Shown: positions 1-8,686 of the stretch, piece after piece
Layout of the letters: every line of letters starts with the position of its first letter
Position numbering within the stretch: the first letter of the stretch is position 1
Assembly (NCBI GenBank): GCA_963792915.1
Contig: CAWBYD010000003.1
Span: 744,001 to 808,000 of the forward strand
Direction of reading: 5' to 3'
DNA from: Solirubrobacter sp963792915
GTDB taxonomy: Bacteria > Actinomycetota > Thermoleophilia > Solirubrobacterales > Solirubrobacteraceae
DNA: 64,000 nucleotides
Position numbers and translations under genes: made by a program
Notes under the pieces: generated by a model
What the model was told of the DNA's origin: nothing
The model's input: only the letters and a program-made list of their open reading frames with translations
Database searches by the model: none

Positions 1-1
1 G

Positions 2-418
2 GCGCACGTGGAGGTGGCGCAGGCGATGACGCTGCTGGCAAGCGGCCGCGGGAGCGGCTATTTGCTCAAGAGCCGGGTCACCGAGCTTGACGAGTTTCTC
101 GACGCCGTTGGACGCGTAAGCCGTGGTGGATCGGTCGTTGACCCACTGCTTGTTCAGGAGCTCGTTGCGGCGCGGGAAGTGGGTGATCCGCTCGAAGAGC
201 TGACGCCTCGCGAGCGCGAGGTGCTCGCGCTGATGGCGGAGGGACGCTCGAACGCCGGCATCGCACGACGACTCTGGATCGCGCCGGGCACGGTCGAGAG
301 ACACGTGCACAGCATCATGATGAAGCTCACGTTGCCCGAGAGCGATGACGATCACCGCCGTGTGCTCGCCGCGATCAGGTTCCTGGACGCTCACCAGACT
401 GGCTTGTCTCACCCGTAG
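2..418 (+). CDS. LuxR/NarL-type response regulator, C-terminal part (5' end outside the window)
   Basis: The reading frame is open to the left edge, so the gene begins before the window; 138 residues are visible. The first ~45 residues match the end of a receiver domain (a GYLLKSRV segment carrying the conserved receiver lysine, then ELDEFLDAVGRV). From about residue 68 there is a LuxR-type helix-turn-helix starting LTPREREVLALMAEG and continuing through GTVERHVHSIMMKL. The family comprises DNA-binding response regulators phosphorylated by a histidine kinase. No intact kinase is in the window; it may lie upstream. Its 3' end overlaps the convergent receiver-only gene by 44 bases. Family is secure; target genes are unknown. 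Confidence 0.88.
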   Translation, partial: AHVEVAQAMTLLASGRGSGYLLKSRVTELDEFLDAVGRVSRGGSVVDPLLVQELVAAREVGDPLEELTPREREVLALMAEGRSNAGIARRLWIAPGTVERHVHSIMMKLTLPESDDDHRRVLAAIRFLDAHQTGLSHP

Positions 419-779
419 CGGAGGCGAGCATTCGGCGAATTGCCGCTCCTGAGAGCTCCGTCTTTGGGAGGAACCCGAGTGCCGAACTTCGCTCGATCAG
501 CACGGCGAATGCCCCCTCGTCATGGGTGGAGATCAAGATCACGTTCGAGACCGCAGGCCCTGGCGCCTCCCTGAGCCGGGTCGCCAGGGTCAGCCCGCTG
601 TCTCGGCCGAGGTCGATGTCGATGAGGGCTACATCCGGTCGTAGCTCGGCGATCTGCTGAAGCGCCTCAGCGGCCGACGCCGCACCTCCGACCACTTCGA
701 GCCCCTGCTCGGAGAGCAAGGCGCCCATTTCTTGCCGGAAGCCCGAGTTGTCATCGACGATCAGGCAGCGAATCGGCAT
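375..779 (-). CDS. Stand-alone receiver-domain response regulator
   Basis: A 134-residue protein that is essentially one CheY-like receiver domain. Acidic pocket Asp9/Asp10 is in LIVDD, the probable phospho-acceptor is Asp54 in ALIDIDLG, Thr85 is in ILISTHDE and Lys106 in FLPKTEL. No output domain follows; only ~15 polar residues remain. The start at 779 was chosen because MPIRCLIVDD is the canonical receiver N terminus; an upstream start at 833 would add 18 residues encoded in repeat DNA. It is convergent with the preceding LuxR regulator. Such single-domain regulators usually act by phosphorelay or protein contact rather than by binding DNA. Confidence 0.85.
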   Translation of the reverse strand: MPIRCLIVDDNSGFRQEMGALLSEQGLEVVGGAASAAEALQQIAELRPDVALIDIDLGRDSGLTLATRLREAPGPAVSNVILISTHDEGAFAVLIERSSALGFLPKTELSGAAIRRMLASATGETSQSGERPGT

Positions 780-817
780 GGCAGCTTTACGATCGCAGGA
801 ACCGCCGCGCCGCGCAT

Positions 818-880
818 GTGCGCTAGCCCACAAGCCGCATCTGTGCGCTAGCCCACAAGCCGCCCATGTGCGCTAGCCCA
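818..880. repeat. Three 25-bp tandem copies of a near-palindromic element
   Basis: GTGCGCTAGCCCA occurs at 818-830, 843-855 and 868-880, exactly 25 bases apart, with similar spacer sequence (ACAAGCCGC) after the first two. Each copy extended by a C is a 14-bp imperfect palindrome, GTGcGCTAGCcCAC. The array lies between the divergent receiver gene (start 779) and lysR (start 1024). That placement suggests an operator array, but no regulator can be assigned from sequence alone. Confidence 0.7.
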
Positions 881-1023
881 CGCGGGCCAGCCTGCATGCC
901 GCCAATGTGGGTTTGCCTGAGCGGCGATTTGTGCGTTGACGTTGAAGACGCCGACGCTTGTGTCGCCCATGCTCCACCGGTGTCCCGAAAACTTACGAAT
1001 CGTGAAGGCGGGAGGAGGAGACC

Positions 1024-1947
1024 ATGGAGCTTCGTCATCTCAGGTATTTCGTAGCCGTCGCCGAGGAGCTGCATTTCCGCCGGGCGGCTGAGCGTTTGCA
1101 CATCGCTCAGCCCGCGGTCTCCGAGCAGGTACGCAAGCTCGAAGCCGAGCTCGGGGTGCGGCTGTTTGACCGCACGCAGCGCAACGTTGCCCTGACGGAC
1201 GCCGGGGCCGCCATGCTCACCGAGGCATACCGGGTGCTCCGTCACGCCGAGGCGGCGCGGGTGGCGGCCCGCAGCGCAAGCGACCGGCCGGGGCTGCGGA
1301 TCGGCTACGTCCCGACCGCCCTGCCGGCCAGCATCCCGCGAACCTTGCGGCGCCTTGCCGCCGCCATGCCCAACCTTCAGACGACGATCGAGCCGGGGTC
1401 CGGTCTCGACCTGGTCGACGCGGTGCGAGCCGGCGAGCTGGATGTCGCCGTCGTGTCGCTGCCGGTCCCTACGGCCGGAGTTCGCGTGACACCACTCGGT
1501 GAGCAGCGAGCCGTTGCGGTGTTCCCCGTCGATCACGAGCACGCCGTCAAGCCTCACGTCGCCCTGGAGCGGATCGCTCCAGAACGCATGCTCGTGCTTC
1601 CCCGCGATGCCGACAGGCCGCTTTATGACGCCGTGTTGGGGTCGTGCTGCGCCGCCGGCATTTCGCCGACGCTGATCGAGATGCCAGACGGTCAGGTCGA
1701 TCGGATCTTGCTGGCGGTTGCGTCGGGAGCCGGGATGGCGATGCTCCCCGAAGGCGTCGCCGAGCGCTACGCGGATGCAGGCGTTCGTTTCGTCCCACTG
1801 GAAGGTGAGAGCCCGGCCTTGACGACCGGCATCGTCTCGCCTCGGCACACCGAGCACCTGCCGACCGTCGCCTTTCTCCGAGCCGCGTCGCGCACGCTTG
1901 ACCAGCGCCCGCAGGTCGCAGCGGACAGATCCTTGGTCGCCGCATGA
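1024..1947 (+). CDS. LysR-family transcriptional regulator
   Basis: A 307-residue LysR regulator. The N-terminal winged HTH is at about residues 1-60 (MELRHLRYFVAVAEELHF, then AAERLHIAQPAVSEQVRKLE and LFDRTQRNVALTDAG). A LysR substrate-binding domain fills about residues 90-295. A strong ribosome site, GGAGGAG, precedes the ATG. The stop overlaps the next ATG (ATGA at 1944), so four small genes and a patatin gene follow as one translationally coupled unit. LysR proteins commonly bind near their own promoter in response to a small effector; the effector is not predictable here. The 25-bp palindromic repeats upstream are candidate sites. Confidence 0.92.
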   Translation: MELRHLRYFVAVAEELHFRRAAERLHIAQPAVSEQVRKLEAELGVRLFDRTQRNVALTDAGAAMLTEAYRVLRHAEAARVAARSASDRPGLRIGYVPTALPASIPRTLRRLAAAMPNLQTTIEPGSGLDLVDAVRAGELDVAVVSLPVPTAGVRVTPLGEQRAVAVFPVDHEHAVKPHVALERIAPERMLVLPRDADRPLYDAVLGSCCAAGISPTLIEMPDGQVDRILLAVASGAGMAMLPEGVAERYADAGVRFVPLEGESPALTTGIVSPRHTEHLPTVAFLRAASRTLDQRPQVAADRSLVAA

Positions 1948-2336
1948 GACTACCTGCGTCAACCGCGATCAAGCTTCACGCCGCGGAGCGCGCCGCCGGG
2001 GCCGTGGTCCGCCTGCGGCTTGGCGCGGCCGGGCGTCGCGCGCATGCCGCGGACGAGGCCGTTCACCCAGGCGCCACCGGCACGAGCGGTGGCGGCGATC
2101 ACCGCCCTGACGCGGAGGCGGGCGCGGGTCTGGCCGAGCTCGCGTACGAGTTGCTGGACGCCCACACCGACACAGCGCACTTGGTCGACGGCGTCCCATA
2201 CGACCCGTCCTGGGCGGCACACCTCGACTATCTACGCGCACTCCAGCGCAAGGGTCGGGAAATGCTCGCACGCACGGCCCGCGAGGAACTGTCGCCTTAC
2301 CGCCGGGACGACGTGGGGTCGCTCGATGTTCGTTGA
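1944..2336 (+). CDS. Hypothetical protein in the lysR-patatin operon
   Basis: A 130-residue protein of unknown function. Its ATG overlaps the lysR stop (ATGA), and its own 3' end overlaps the next small gene by 11 bases, which argues for a real coupled gene. The N-terminal half is Ala/Gly/Arg-rich and low in complexity. The C-terminal half (about residues 60-120) looks like a folded, mostly helical domain containing LAELAYELLDAHTDTAHL and WAAHLDYLRALQRKGREM. No signal peptide or membrane segment is seen. No recognised family. Confidence 0.55.
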   Translation: MRLPASTAIKLHAAERAAGAVVRLRLGAAGRRAHAADEAVHPGATGTSGGGDHRPDAEAGAGLAELAYELLDAHTDTAHLVDGVPYDPSWAAHLDYLRALQRKGREMLARTAREELSPYRRDDVGSLDVR

Positions 2337-2508
2337 GCTCGATACGCGATACGGCGACGGCCTCACGGTGACGCTTGAGTGGGATCGCGACACCGGGCAC
2401 ACCCAGATCGTCGTCCACGACGTGCGGTCCGACGGACTGATCGCATTCGTCGTTGAACCCGTCAGCGCGGCCGACGCGTTTCGCCACCCGTTCAGGTACG
2501 CCCCATGA
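2326..2508 (+). CDS. Small hypothetical protein (60 aa)
   Basis: A 60-residue protein beginning MFVELDTRYGDGLTVTLEWD. The alternating hydrophobic pattern (VTLEWDRDTGHTQIVVHDV) suggests a small beta-sheet protein. The start at 2326 was chosen because upstream in-frame sequence is a shadow of the preceding gene. It overlaps that gene by 11 bases and the next by an ATGA at 2505, so it is probably translated by coupling. Function unknown; no signal peptide or transmembrane segment. Confidence 0.55.
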   Translation: MFVELDTRYGDGLTVTLEWDRDTGHTQIVVHDVRSDGLIAFVVEPVSAADAFRHPFRYAP

Positions 2509-2786
2509 TCTGGGGCGCCGCCCGCAGACGCGCGCGCGTCGACGCCGCTTACACGCAGTGGCGTTCCGAGCGCGACGCAGTCCACGCCGCGTATCGCGTC
2601 TGGAGCGCCGCGGGCGCATTCGGCAAGCCGCTGGCGTTCGAGACATATCAGTCGGCACTCTGCCGTGAGGAGCGCGCAGCAACGACGTACGCCCGCCGCA
2701 TGAGCCGCGTTGGGCACCTAGCGGAAACCGGTCCCTCGCATCAGTTGGCGCGCATGCAGCCGCTCCCGGGAGCGTGGGCGCGATGA
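2505..2786 (+). CDS. Small helical hypothetical protein, similar to the one at 22516
   Basis: A 93-residue, Arg/Ala-rich, probably all-helical protein. Its ATG overlaps the previous stop, and its stop overlaps the patatin ATG (ATGA at 2783). Residues ~20-65, with elements AYRVWSAAG and YQSALCREERAA, resemble the 69-residue protein at 22516 (AAWRSAAS and YRAALDREAQAA). Both therefore seem to belong to one small uncharacterised family that follows regulatory genes. No catalytic motif is visible. Confidence 0.6.
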   Translation: MIWGAARRRARVDAAYTQWRSERDAVHAAYRVWSAAGAFGKPLAFETYQSALCREERAATTYARRMSRVGHLAETGPSHQLARMQPLPGAWAR

Positions 2787-3676
2787 CGACCACGGCGCTG
2801 GATCGACCGCAGATCCTTGCGACGGGCGGCGCTTCGAACCCGCGCACGGCGTTCGTTCTCTCGGGCGGCGCGGCCCTCGGGGCATTGCAGGTTGGGATGC
2901 TCGAAGCGCTGTACGAGCGGGGCATCACGCCTGACCTTCTGGTCGGCACCTCTGTCGGCGCGCTCAACGCCGCTTTCGTCGCCTCACGGCTCCAGTCCCC
3001 GCAGACAGCGGCGGAACTCGGCCGAGTGTGGCGCGACCTTCAGCGGCAGGACGTCTTTCCGCTCAGCATGAGTGCGCTTGTCGGCGGCGTGTGCGGTCGG
3101 CGCGATCACCTCGTGTCGGATCGCGAGCTGCGGCGACTGATCCGCAGGTACATCCAGTTTGAGGACCTCGCCGATGCGGCTATCCCGCTCCATCTCGTCG
3201 CGTTCGACCTGATCGAGGGACGCGAGTTGCTCCTCTCCGACGGTCCGGCGGTGGAGGCCATCGCTGCGTCTGCGTCGATTCCGGGGATCTTCCCCCCGGT
3301 CGCGATCGGCGAGCGGCGGCTGATCGACGGCGGCGTCGTCAACAACACGCCGATCTCCCACGCGGTCGCGCTCGGCGCCGAGCGCATCTACATCCTGCCG
3401 ACCCAAGCGCCGCACGACCGACCCACGCGCATCCCGACCGGCGCGCTCGACGCGGCCATTCAGGGAGTCCAGCTGCTCGTGGGCTCTCGGGTTGAGGCCG
3501 ACGTCGCCAGATACTCGGCAGAGGCCGAGCTGATCATGCTCCCCGCCCCAAACGCCTTGGGCGTGCAGCCGACGAGCTTCGAGCACTCCCACCGCCTGAT
3601 CACCGACGCGCGCGCGGCCGCCCTGACGGCGCTCCAGCGATCAACCCGCCGCGCGCACCTCCGGCTGGTGACCTGA
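2783..3676 (+). CDS. Patatin-like phospholipase
   Basis: A 297-residue patatin/RssA-type serine acyl hydrolase. The oxyanion-hole glycines are in LSGGAALGALQVG (residues ~27-39), the nucleophile Ser57 is in GTSVG, and the dyad partner Asp182 is in LIDGGVVNN. No signal peptide or membrane anchor is seen, so it is probably cytoplasmic or peripheral. ATG 2783 is preferred over the upstream GTG 2774 because it forms an ATGA overlap with the preceding gene, as in the rest of this operon. The family cleaves acyl esters of membrane lipids; the real substrate is unknown. Confidence 0.9.
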   Translation: MTTTALDRPQILATGGASNPRTAFVLSGGAALGALQVGMLEALYERGITPDLLVGTSVGALNAAFVASRLQSPQTAAELGRVWRDLQRQDVFPLSMSALVGGVCGRRDHLVSDRELRRLIRRYIQFEDLADAAIPLHLVAFDLIEGRELLLSDGPAVEAIAASASIPGIFPPVAIGERRLIDGGVVNNTPISHAVALGAERIYILPTQAPHDRPTRIPTGALDAAIQGVQLLVGSRVEADVARYSAEAELIMLPAPNALGVQPTSFEHSHRLITDARAAALTALQRSTRRAHLRLVT

Positions 3677-3907
3677 GCGCCATCCGGCCTGGGCTCTGCC
3701 GACGACCGCAGCCATGCCGGCCTCCCAAGCACCGCCTCGCGCTCAAGCCCCAGGGATACCCCCCGCCGCGCGACGGCCACGTTGTGGCGGCGGCACCCCA
3801 CCTCGTCCGCACCCGAGTGAATCCCCGCCGGCGCGTCCATCGCGGGCCCCTCTCAGGCGATCGCGGCAAGCGTTTGGTGGGGCGTAGCCGGCCCGGAGAA
3901 TGTCCAC

Positions 3908-5365
3908 ATGAAGAAGGCAGAACCGACTGGGTCACTTGTCACCGCGACACGTCTCGCCTTCACAGCTGCGCTCGGCGGTTTCCTGTTCGGCTATGACAGT
4001 GCCGTGATCAACGGCGCGATCACGGCGATCGGTGATCACTATCACGTCAGCGCCAGCCGCCTCGGGTTCACGGTTTCCTCCGCACTGCTCGGCGCAGCCG
4101 CCGGTGCGGTCCTCGCTGGTCGCGTGGCGGATCGGTTTGGGCGGGTGAGGGCGATGTTGCTCGCCGCGGTGCTGTTCTTGATCAGCGCTCTGGGCGCAGG
4201 GCTCGTGGACACGCTCGGGTTGCTGATCGTGTTCCGGGTGATTGGTGGCATCGGTGTCGGCATCGCCTCAGTGATCGCCCCCGCCTATATCGCAGAGATC
4301 GCACCGGCGAGCATGCGTGGTCGACTGGGATCGGTGCAGCAGCTGGCGATCGTGCTGGGCATCTTCGTCGCGCTCCTCGCCGACTACGCGCTCGCGCAAG
4401 TGGCAGGAGGCTCCGAGCATGATCTGGCATTCGGCCTGGAGGCGTGGCGATGGATGTTCCTGGCGATGACGGTGCCGGCCCTGCTCTACGGCGGGCTGGC
4501 GCTGACGATCCCGGAGTCGCCCCGATACCTGGTCTCGCGGATGCGCCTGGGCGAAGCGAAGGATGTGTTGCGGCGGGTGCTCGGCAACATCGACGTCGAC
4601 GCCAAGGTGGAGGAGATCCGGCAGACGCTCAGCAGCGAGCGGGCTCCGAAGCTGGCGGACCTGCGCGGCCCGGCACTTGGGTTGCTACCGATCGTGTGGG
4701 TCGGGATCGGGCTGTCGGTCTTCCAGCAGTTCGTCGGGATCAATGTCATCTTCTATTACTCGAGCGTTCTCTGGCAGGCGGTCGGCTTTAGCGAGAACAG
4801 CTCATTGGTGATCACAGTGATAACGAGCGTGGTCAATATCGTCACGACGCTCGTCGCAATCGCGCTGATCGACAGAGTGGGCCGTAAGCCCCTGCTGCTG
4901 GTCGGCTCTGCCGGAATGGCCCTGACGCTCGGGATCATGGCCGTGATTTTCGGGGCCGCACCAACGGACGCCCACGGCGCACCTGCCCTGCACGGAGCCC
5001 TCGGGCCAATCGCCCTGGTGTCGGCCAACGCATTCGTGTTCTTTTTTGGGATGTCCTGGGGTCCCGTGGTATGGGTGATGCTGGGCGAGAAGTTCCCCAA
5101 CCGGATTCGAGCTGCGGCGCTGTCCGTCTCGGCCTCGGCGCAATGGATCGCCAACTGGGCGATCACCACCAGTTTTCCTTCGCTGAAGGGCGCCGGACTC
5201 GGCTTGGCTTACGGCATCTACGCCGGGTTTGCGGTGCTGTCATTTGTGTTCGTTCGCTGGGTGATCACGGAGACGAACGGCCGCGAGCTCGAGGCGATGC
5301 CCGAACAGGTCACATTTCCGCCGACTCCCAAGGTGCTACGTGACCGCCCGCAGTTCGAAGGCTGA
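3908..5365 (+). CDS. Sugar:proton symporter, MFS sugar-porter family
   Basis: A 485-residue, 12-helix transporter of the XylE/GlcP/galactose-permease group. Diagnostic features are GGFLFGYDSAVINGAI in helix 1, DRFGR in loop 2-3, PAYIAEIAPASMRGRLG after helix 4, PESPRYLV before the central loop, QQFVGINVIFYYS in helix 7, DRVGRKPLLL in loop 8-9, and a TNGRELE ending that corresponds to the usual E-T-K-G-x-x-L-E motif. It imports a hexose or pentose with protons. Transaldolase and transketolase directly downstream suggest that the sugar feeds the pentose phosphate pathway. GC by eye is about 63%, below the right half of the window. Confidence 0.93.
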   Translation: MKKAEPTGSLVTATRLAFTAALGGFLFGYDSAVINGAITAIGDHYHVSASRLGFTVSSALLGAAAGAVLAGRVADRFGRVRAMLLAAVLFLISALGAGLVDTLGLLIVFRVIGGIGVGIASVIAPAYIAEIAPASMRGRLGSVQQLAIVLGIFVALLADYALAQVAGGSEHDLAFGLEAWRWMFLAMTVPALLYGGLALTIPESPRYLVSRMRLGEAKDVLRRVLGNIDVDAKVEEIRQTLSSERAPKLADLRGPALGLLPIVWVGIGLSVFQQFVGINVIFYYSSVLWQAVGFSENSSLVITVITSVVNIVTTLVAIALIDRVGRKPLLLVGSAGMALTLGIMAVIFGAAPTDAHGAPALHGALGPIALVSANAFVFFFGMSWGPVVWVMLGEKFPNRIRAAALSVSASAQWIANWAITTSFPSLKGAGLGLAYGIYAGFAVLSFVFVRWVITETNGRELEAMPEQVTFPPTPKVLRDRPQFEG

Positions 5366-5424
5366 CGATCGCCGTTCGCGACCCGAGGCTGACCCTTCGT
5401 CATACACGCCTACCAGGAGACCGC

Positions 5425-6498
5425 ATGAAACCGACGGCGAAGCTACACGAGCTTGGTCAAAGCCTGTGGCTGGACAACATCACTCGAGAGATGCTCGACT
5501 CGGGTCAGCTGCAGCGCTACGTCGAGGAGTTCTCGATCACCGGCCTGACCTCCAACCCATCCATCTTCGATAAGGCGATCAAATCGGGCGCCTACGACGA
5601 CGAGATCCGCCACAAGGGAGCCGCAGCGGCCGACCGCGAGACGCTGTTCTTCGAGCTGGCGATCGAGGACCTCCGGCGAGCGGCGGACCTGTTCGCGCCG
5701 ATCCATCAGCGGACGGCCGGAGTCGACGGCTGGGTGTCGCTGGAGGTCTCGCCGCTGCTCGCGTACGACACTGCCCGCAGCGTGCGCGCCGCGACCGACC
5801 TGCACGCACGAGCCGGGCGAGAGAACCTGTTCATCAAGATCCCGGGGACCGCGCAAGGCCTGCCGGCGATCGAAGAGGCGACGTTCGCCGGGGTGCCGAT
5901 AAACGTCACGCTCCTGTTCTCGCACGAGCAGTACCTGGCCGCCGCGGATGCGTACATGCGCGGGATCGAGCGCCGGATCGAAGCCGGTCTGGATCCGAGT
6001 GTCTCCTCGGTCGCGTCGGTGTTCATCTCCCGGTGGGACGCGGCGGTCATCGATCGTGTGTCCGAGCAGCTGCGCGCGCGGCTCGGGCTGGCGGTAGGTC
6101 TGAAGACGTATCAGGCGTATCGACGGCTCATGGATTCAGCTCGCTGGCAGCGACTCGCGAACGCCGGCGCGCGTGTGCAACGGCTGTTGTGGGCCAGCAC
6201 CAGCACCAAGGACCCGGACTCCCCCGACACGATGTACATCGACGGTCTGCGCGCGCCGCACACGATCAACACGATGCCCGAGTCGACGCTGCGGGCCTTC
6301 GACGACCATGGCCGGGTAGGCGAGCCGATCGCGGCTGACGGCGGCGATGCGGAGGCCACGTTGGCGCAGTTCGAATCCGCGGGCGTCGATGTCCCGGCGC
6401 TGGCTGCGACGCTTCAGTCTGAAGGAGCCCGGAACTTCGTCAAATCGTGGGATGACCTGTTGAGGCGTATCGACAACGAGGTCGCGGTGGTGGCGTGA
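5425..6498 (+). CDS. tal: Transaldolase
   Basis: A 357-residue transaldolase of the longer actinobacterial/cyanobacterial type. It transfers a dihydroxyacetone unit between sedoheptulose-7-phosphate and glyceraldehyde-3-phosphate in the non-oxidative pentose phosphate pathway. It shows SITGLTSNPSIFDKAI near residues 37-52, the Schiff-base Lys139 in NLFIKIPGT, and SVASVFISRWDAAVI further on. A GGAG-like site (CAGGAGA) precedes the ATG. The stop overlaps a GTG that opens a short relic resembling the N terminus of glucose-6-phosphate isomerase, and transketolase follows. It probably works with both neighbours and the upstream sugar importer. Confidence 0.95.
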   Translation: MKPTAKLHELGQSLWLDNITREMLDSGQLQRYVEEFSITGLTSNPSIFDKAIKSGAYDDEIRHKGAAAADRETLFFELAIEDLRRAADLFAPIHQRTAGVDGWVSLEVSPLLAYDTARSVRAATDLHARAGRENLFIKIPGTAQGLPAIEEATFAGVPINVTLLFSHEQYLAAADAYMRGIERRIEAGLDPSVSSVASVFISRWDAAVIDRVSEQLRARLGLAVGLKTYQAYRRLMDSARWQRLANAGARVQRLLWASTSTKDPDSPDTMYIDGLRAPHTINTMPESTLRAFDDHGRVGEPIAADGGDAEATLAQFESAGVDVPALAATLQSEGARNFVKSWDDLLRRIDNEVAVVA

Positions 6499-6620
6499 GC
6501 GCCCTGACACAGCGACCGTCGTGGCAAGCGCTGCGCACCAACCACAACGAGCTCAACCTCCGGACCGCAGGTCGCTCGGTCGACCGACCAAGCCGTCGAT
6601 CCGAAACGCAGATCGACTGA
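6495..6620 (+). pseudogene. pgi: Relic of a glucose-6-phosphate isomerase N terminus
   Basis: A 41-codon frame starts at a GTG overlapping the tal stop (GTGA). It reads VSALTQRPSWQALRTNHNEL followed by LNLRT. The P-x-W-x-A-L-x-x-x-H pattern then LR is what the start of actinobacterial Pgi looks like, and pgi commonly follows or is fused to tal. After about residue 25 the similarity disappears and the frame stops at 6618-6620, so nearly all of the gene is gone. An unrelated short leader peptide is the alternative. The assignment rests on a short match from memory of the family. Confidence 0.42.
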
Positions 6621-6720
6621 GCATCGGGGCGTGTTGCCGCCCCCTCCGGCGTGCGGTTTCCTCGAACCCACCGGGCGCAAACTCGACCGGCACACCGACC
6701 TCTGAGGACCAGACCAGCCT

Positions 6721-8607
6721 ATGACCGCCACCAGCTCGCCGCTCACGATCGCCGACCTCGCCACGGTGACGCAGCTCGCCCGGCAGCTGCGGGTCGATTC
6801 GATCCGGGCCAGCACCAGCGCCGGCTCCGGTCATCCGACATCGAGCATGTCGGCGGCCGATCTCCTGGCGGTGCTCGTCGCTCGCCACCTGCGCTACGAC
6901 TGGGAGCAGCCCAAGGCCGACGCGAACGACCACCTGATCTTCTCAAAGGGGCACGCATCACCGCTGCTCTACTCCATCTACAAGGCCGTCGGGGTCGTGT
7001 CGGACGAAGAGTTGATGAGCGGTTACCGGCGCTTCGGGTCTCGTCTGCAGGGCCACCCGACCCCGGTGCTGCCGTGGGTCGACGTCGCCACCGGATCGCT
7101 GGGACAGGGGCTGCCCGACGGCGTAGGCGTCGCGCTGGCCGGCAAGTACCTCGATCGGCTGCCGTTTCGAGTGTGGGTGCTCTGCGGCGACAGCGAGCTG
7201 GCGGAGGGCTCGATTTGGGAGGCGCTGGACAAGGCAGGGCATTACGAGCTGTCGAACCTCATCGCGATCGTCGACGTCAACCGGCTCGGTCAGCGCGGGC
7301 CGACCGAACTGGGCTGGGATCTCGACGCTTACGCGCGGCGCGTGGAGGCGTTCGGGGCGCACGCAGTTCAGGTCGACGGACACGATCTCACCGCTGTCGA
7401 TGAGGCGTTGTCGGCCGCGACGCGAGAGGCGGAGAGACCGACCGTGATTCTCGCCCGGACCATCAAGGGCCGGGGGTTCTCCGAGGTCGAAGACCGCGAG
7501 GGCTGGCACGGGAAGGCGTTCCCCGGGGACATGGCGGCGCGAGCGATCGCCGAGCTCGGCGGGGAGAGCAAGCTGATCGTGCGCGGACCGCTCCCCGAGT
7601 ACGAGAACCCGAACGATGCCGGGTCGGCGCCCGAGGCAAGCCCGGCGATCTCGCGTCCGAGCTATGCGCGAGGTGACAAGGTCGCCACCCGCCGAGCCTA
7701 TGGCGACGCCGTGACCGCTCTCGGCGCCCGCGACCCTCGCGTCGTCGCCCTCGACGGCGAGGTCAGCAACTCCACCTACGCCGACGCGTTCGCCAAGGCC
7801 CATCCGGGCCGCTACTTCGAGATGTTCATCGCCGAGCAACAGTTGGTGGCATCGGCGGTCGGCCTGAGCGTCCGTGGCTACAAACCGTTTGCCTCGACCT
7901 TTGCGGCGTTCCTCACACGCGCCCACGACTTCATCCGCATGGCCGCGATCTCGCAGGCAAGCGTGCGTCTCGTCGGTTCTCACGCCGGCGTTGAGATCGG
8001 CGCGGACGGTCCGTCCCAGATGGCGCTCGAGGACCTCGCGATGATGCGCGCGGTGCAAGGCTCCTCGGTCTTCTACCCGAGTGACGCGGTCAGCGCCACC
8101 GCGCTTGTCGACGTGATGGCCCAGACCGACGGGATCACCTATCTGCGCACGACGCGCGGCGCGTATCCGGTGCTCTACGACGACGGCGAGTCCTTTCCCG
8201 CCGGCGGCTCGAAGGTCCTGCGCTCCGGTCCATCCGATGCCGTCACGCTGATCGGTGCGGGCGTCACGCTGCACGAATGCCTGCGTGCAGCCGATCGACT
8301 CGCGCTCGACGGCATCCACGCACGCGTTATCGACCTCTACTCGATCAAGCCGATCGACGCCGGCACGCTGGTCGAGGCCGCGGATGCCACGGGCGGCCGG
8401 ATCGTCGTCGCCGAGGACCATCATCCGGAGGGCGGTCTCGGCTCGGCCGTAGCCGCCGCGCTGCTGGAGGCGGGAATCCAGCAGCTCCGCCTGGCGCACC
8501 TGAGCGTGTGCGAGCTGCCTGGCTCGGGCACCACCGCCGAGCTGATGGCCGCCGCCGGCATCGACGCCACGCACATCGCATCGGCAGCCGCCGCGTTGAT
8601 CGACTGA
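6721..8607 (+). CDS. tkt: Transketolase
   Basis: A 628-residue thiamine-diphosphate transketolase. The N-terminal domain has the substrate histidine in GSGHPTSSMSAAD and GHPTPVLPWVDVATGSLGQG. The cofactor segment is GDSELAEGSIWEALD followed by N after ~25 residues (IVDVNRLGQ). The pyrimidine domain carries the catalytic Glu region in EMFIAEQQLVASAVGLS, and a C-terminal domain follows. It interconverts xylulose-5-P and ribose-5-P or erythrose-4-P with C3/C7 or C3/C6 sugars. Length is slightly short for the family (about 620-700). It follows tal in the sugar block and probably functions with it. Confidence 0.95.
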   Translation: MTATSSPLTIADLATVTQLARQLRVDSIRASTSAGSGHPTSSMSAADLLAVLVARHLRYDWEQPKADANDHLIFSKGHASPLLYSIYKAVGVVSDEELMSGYRRFGSRLQGHPTPVLPWVDVATGSLGQGLPDGVGVALAGKYLDRLPFRVWVLCGDSELAEGSIWEALDKAGHYELSNLIAIVDVNRLGQRGPTELGWDLDAYARRVEAFGAHAVQVDGHDLTAVDEALSAATREAERPTVILARTIKGRGFSEVEDREGWHGKAFPGDMAARAIAELGGESKLIVRGPLPEYENPNDAGSAPEASPAISRPSYARGDKVATRRAYGDAVTALGARDPRVVALDGEVSNSTYADAFAKAHPGRYFEMFIAEQQLVASAVGLSVRGYKPFASTFAAFLTRAHDFIRMAAISQASVRLVGSHAGVEIGADGPSQMALEDLAMMRAVQGSSVFYPSDAVSATALVDVMAQTDGITYLRTTRGAYPVLYDDGESFPAGGSKVLRSGPSDAVTLIGAGVTLHECLRAADRLALDGIHARVIDLYSIKPIDAGTLVEAADATGGRIVVAEDHHPEGGLGSAVAAALLEAGIQQLRLAHLSVCELPGSGTTAELMAAAGIDATHIASAAAALID

Positions 8608-8686
8608 TGATGATGAACGCCCAACCGCGAAATCCCCGAGGCGATCGGAAGTCGGCCAGTGATCACAATCGACTCGGAGCTACCAG

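Noticed and set aside
818..880. CRISPR array candidate
   Set aside because: Units are nearly identical throughout, including what would be spacers, and only three copies exist; no cas genes are nearby.
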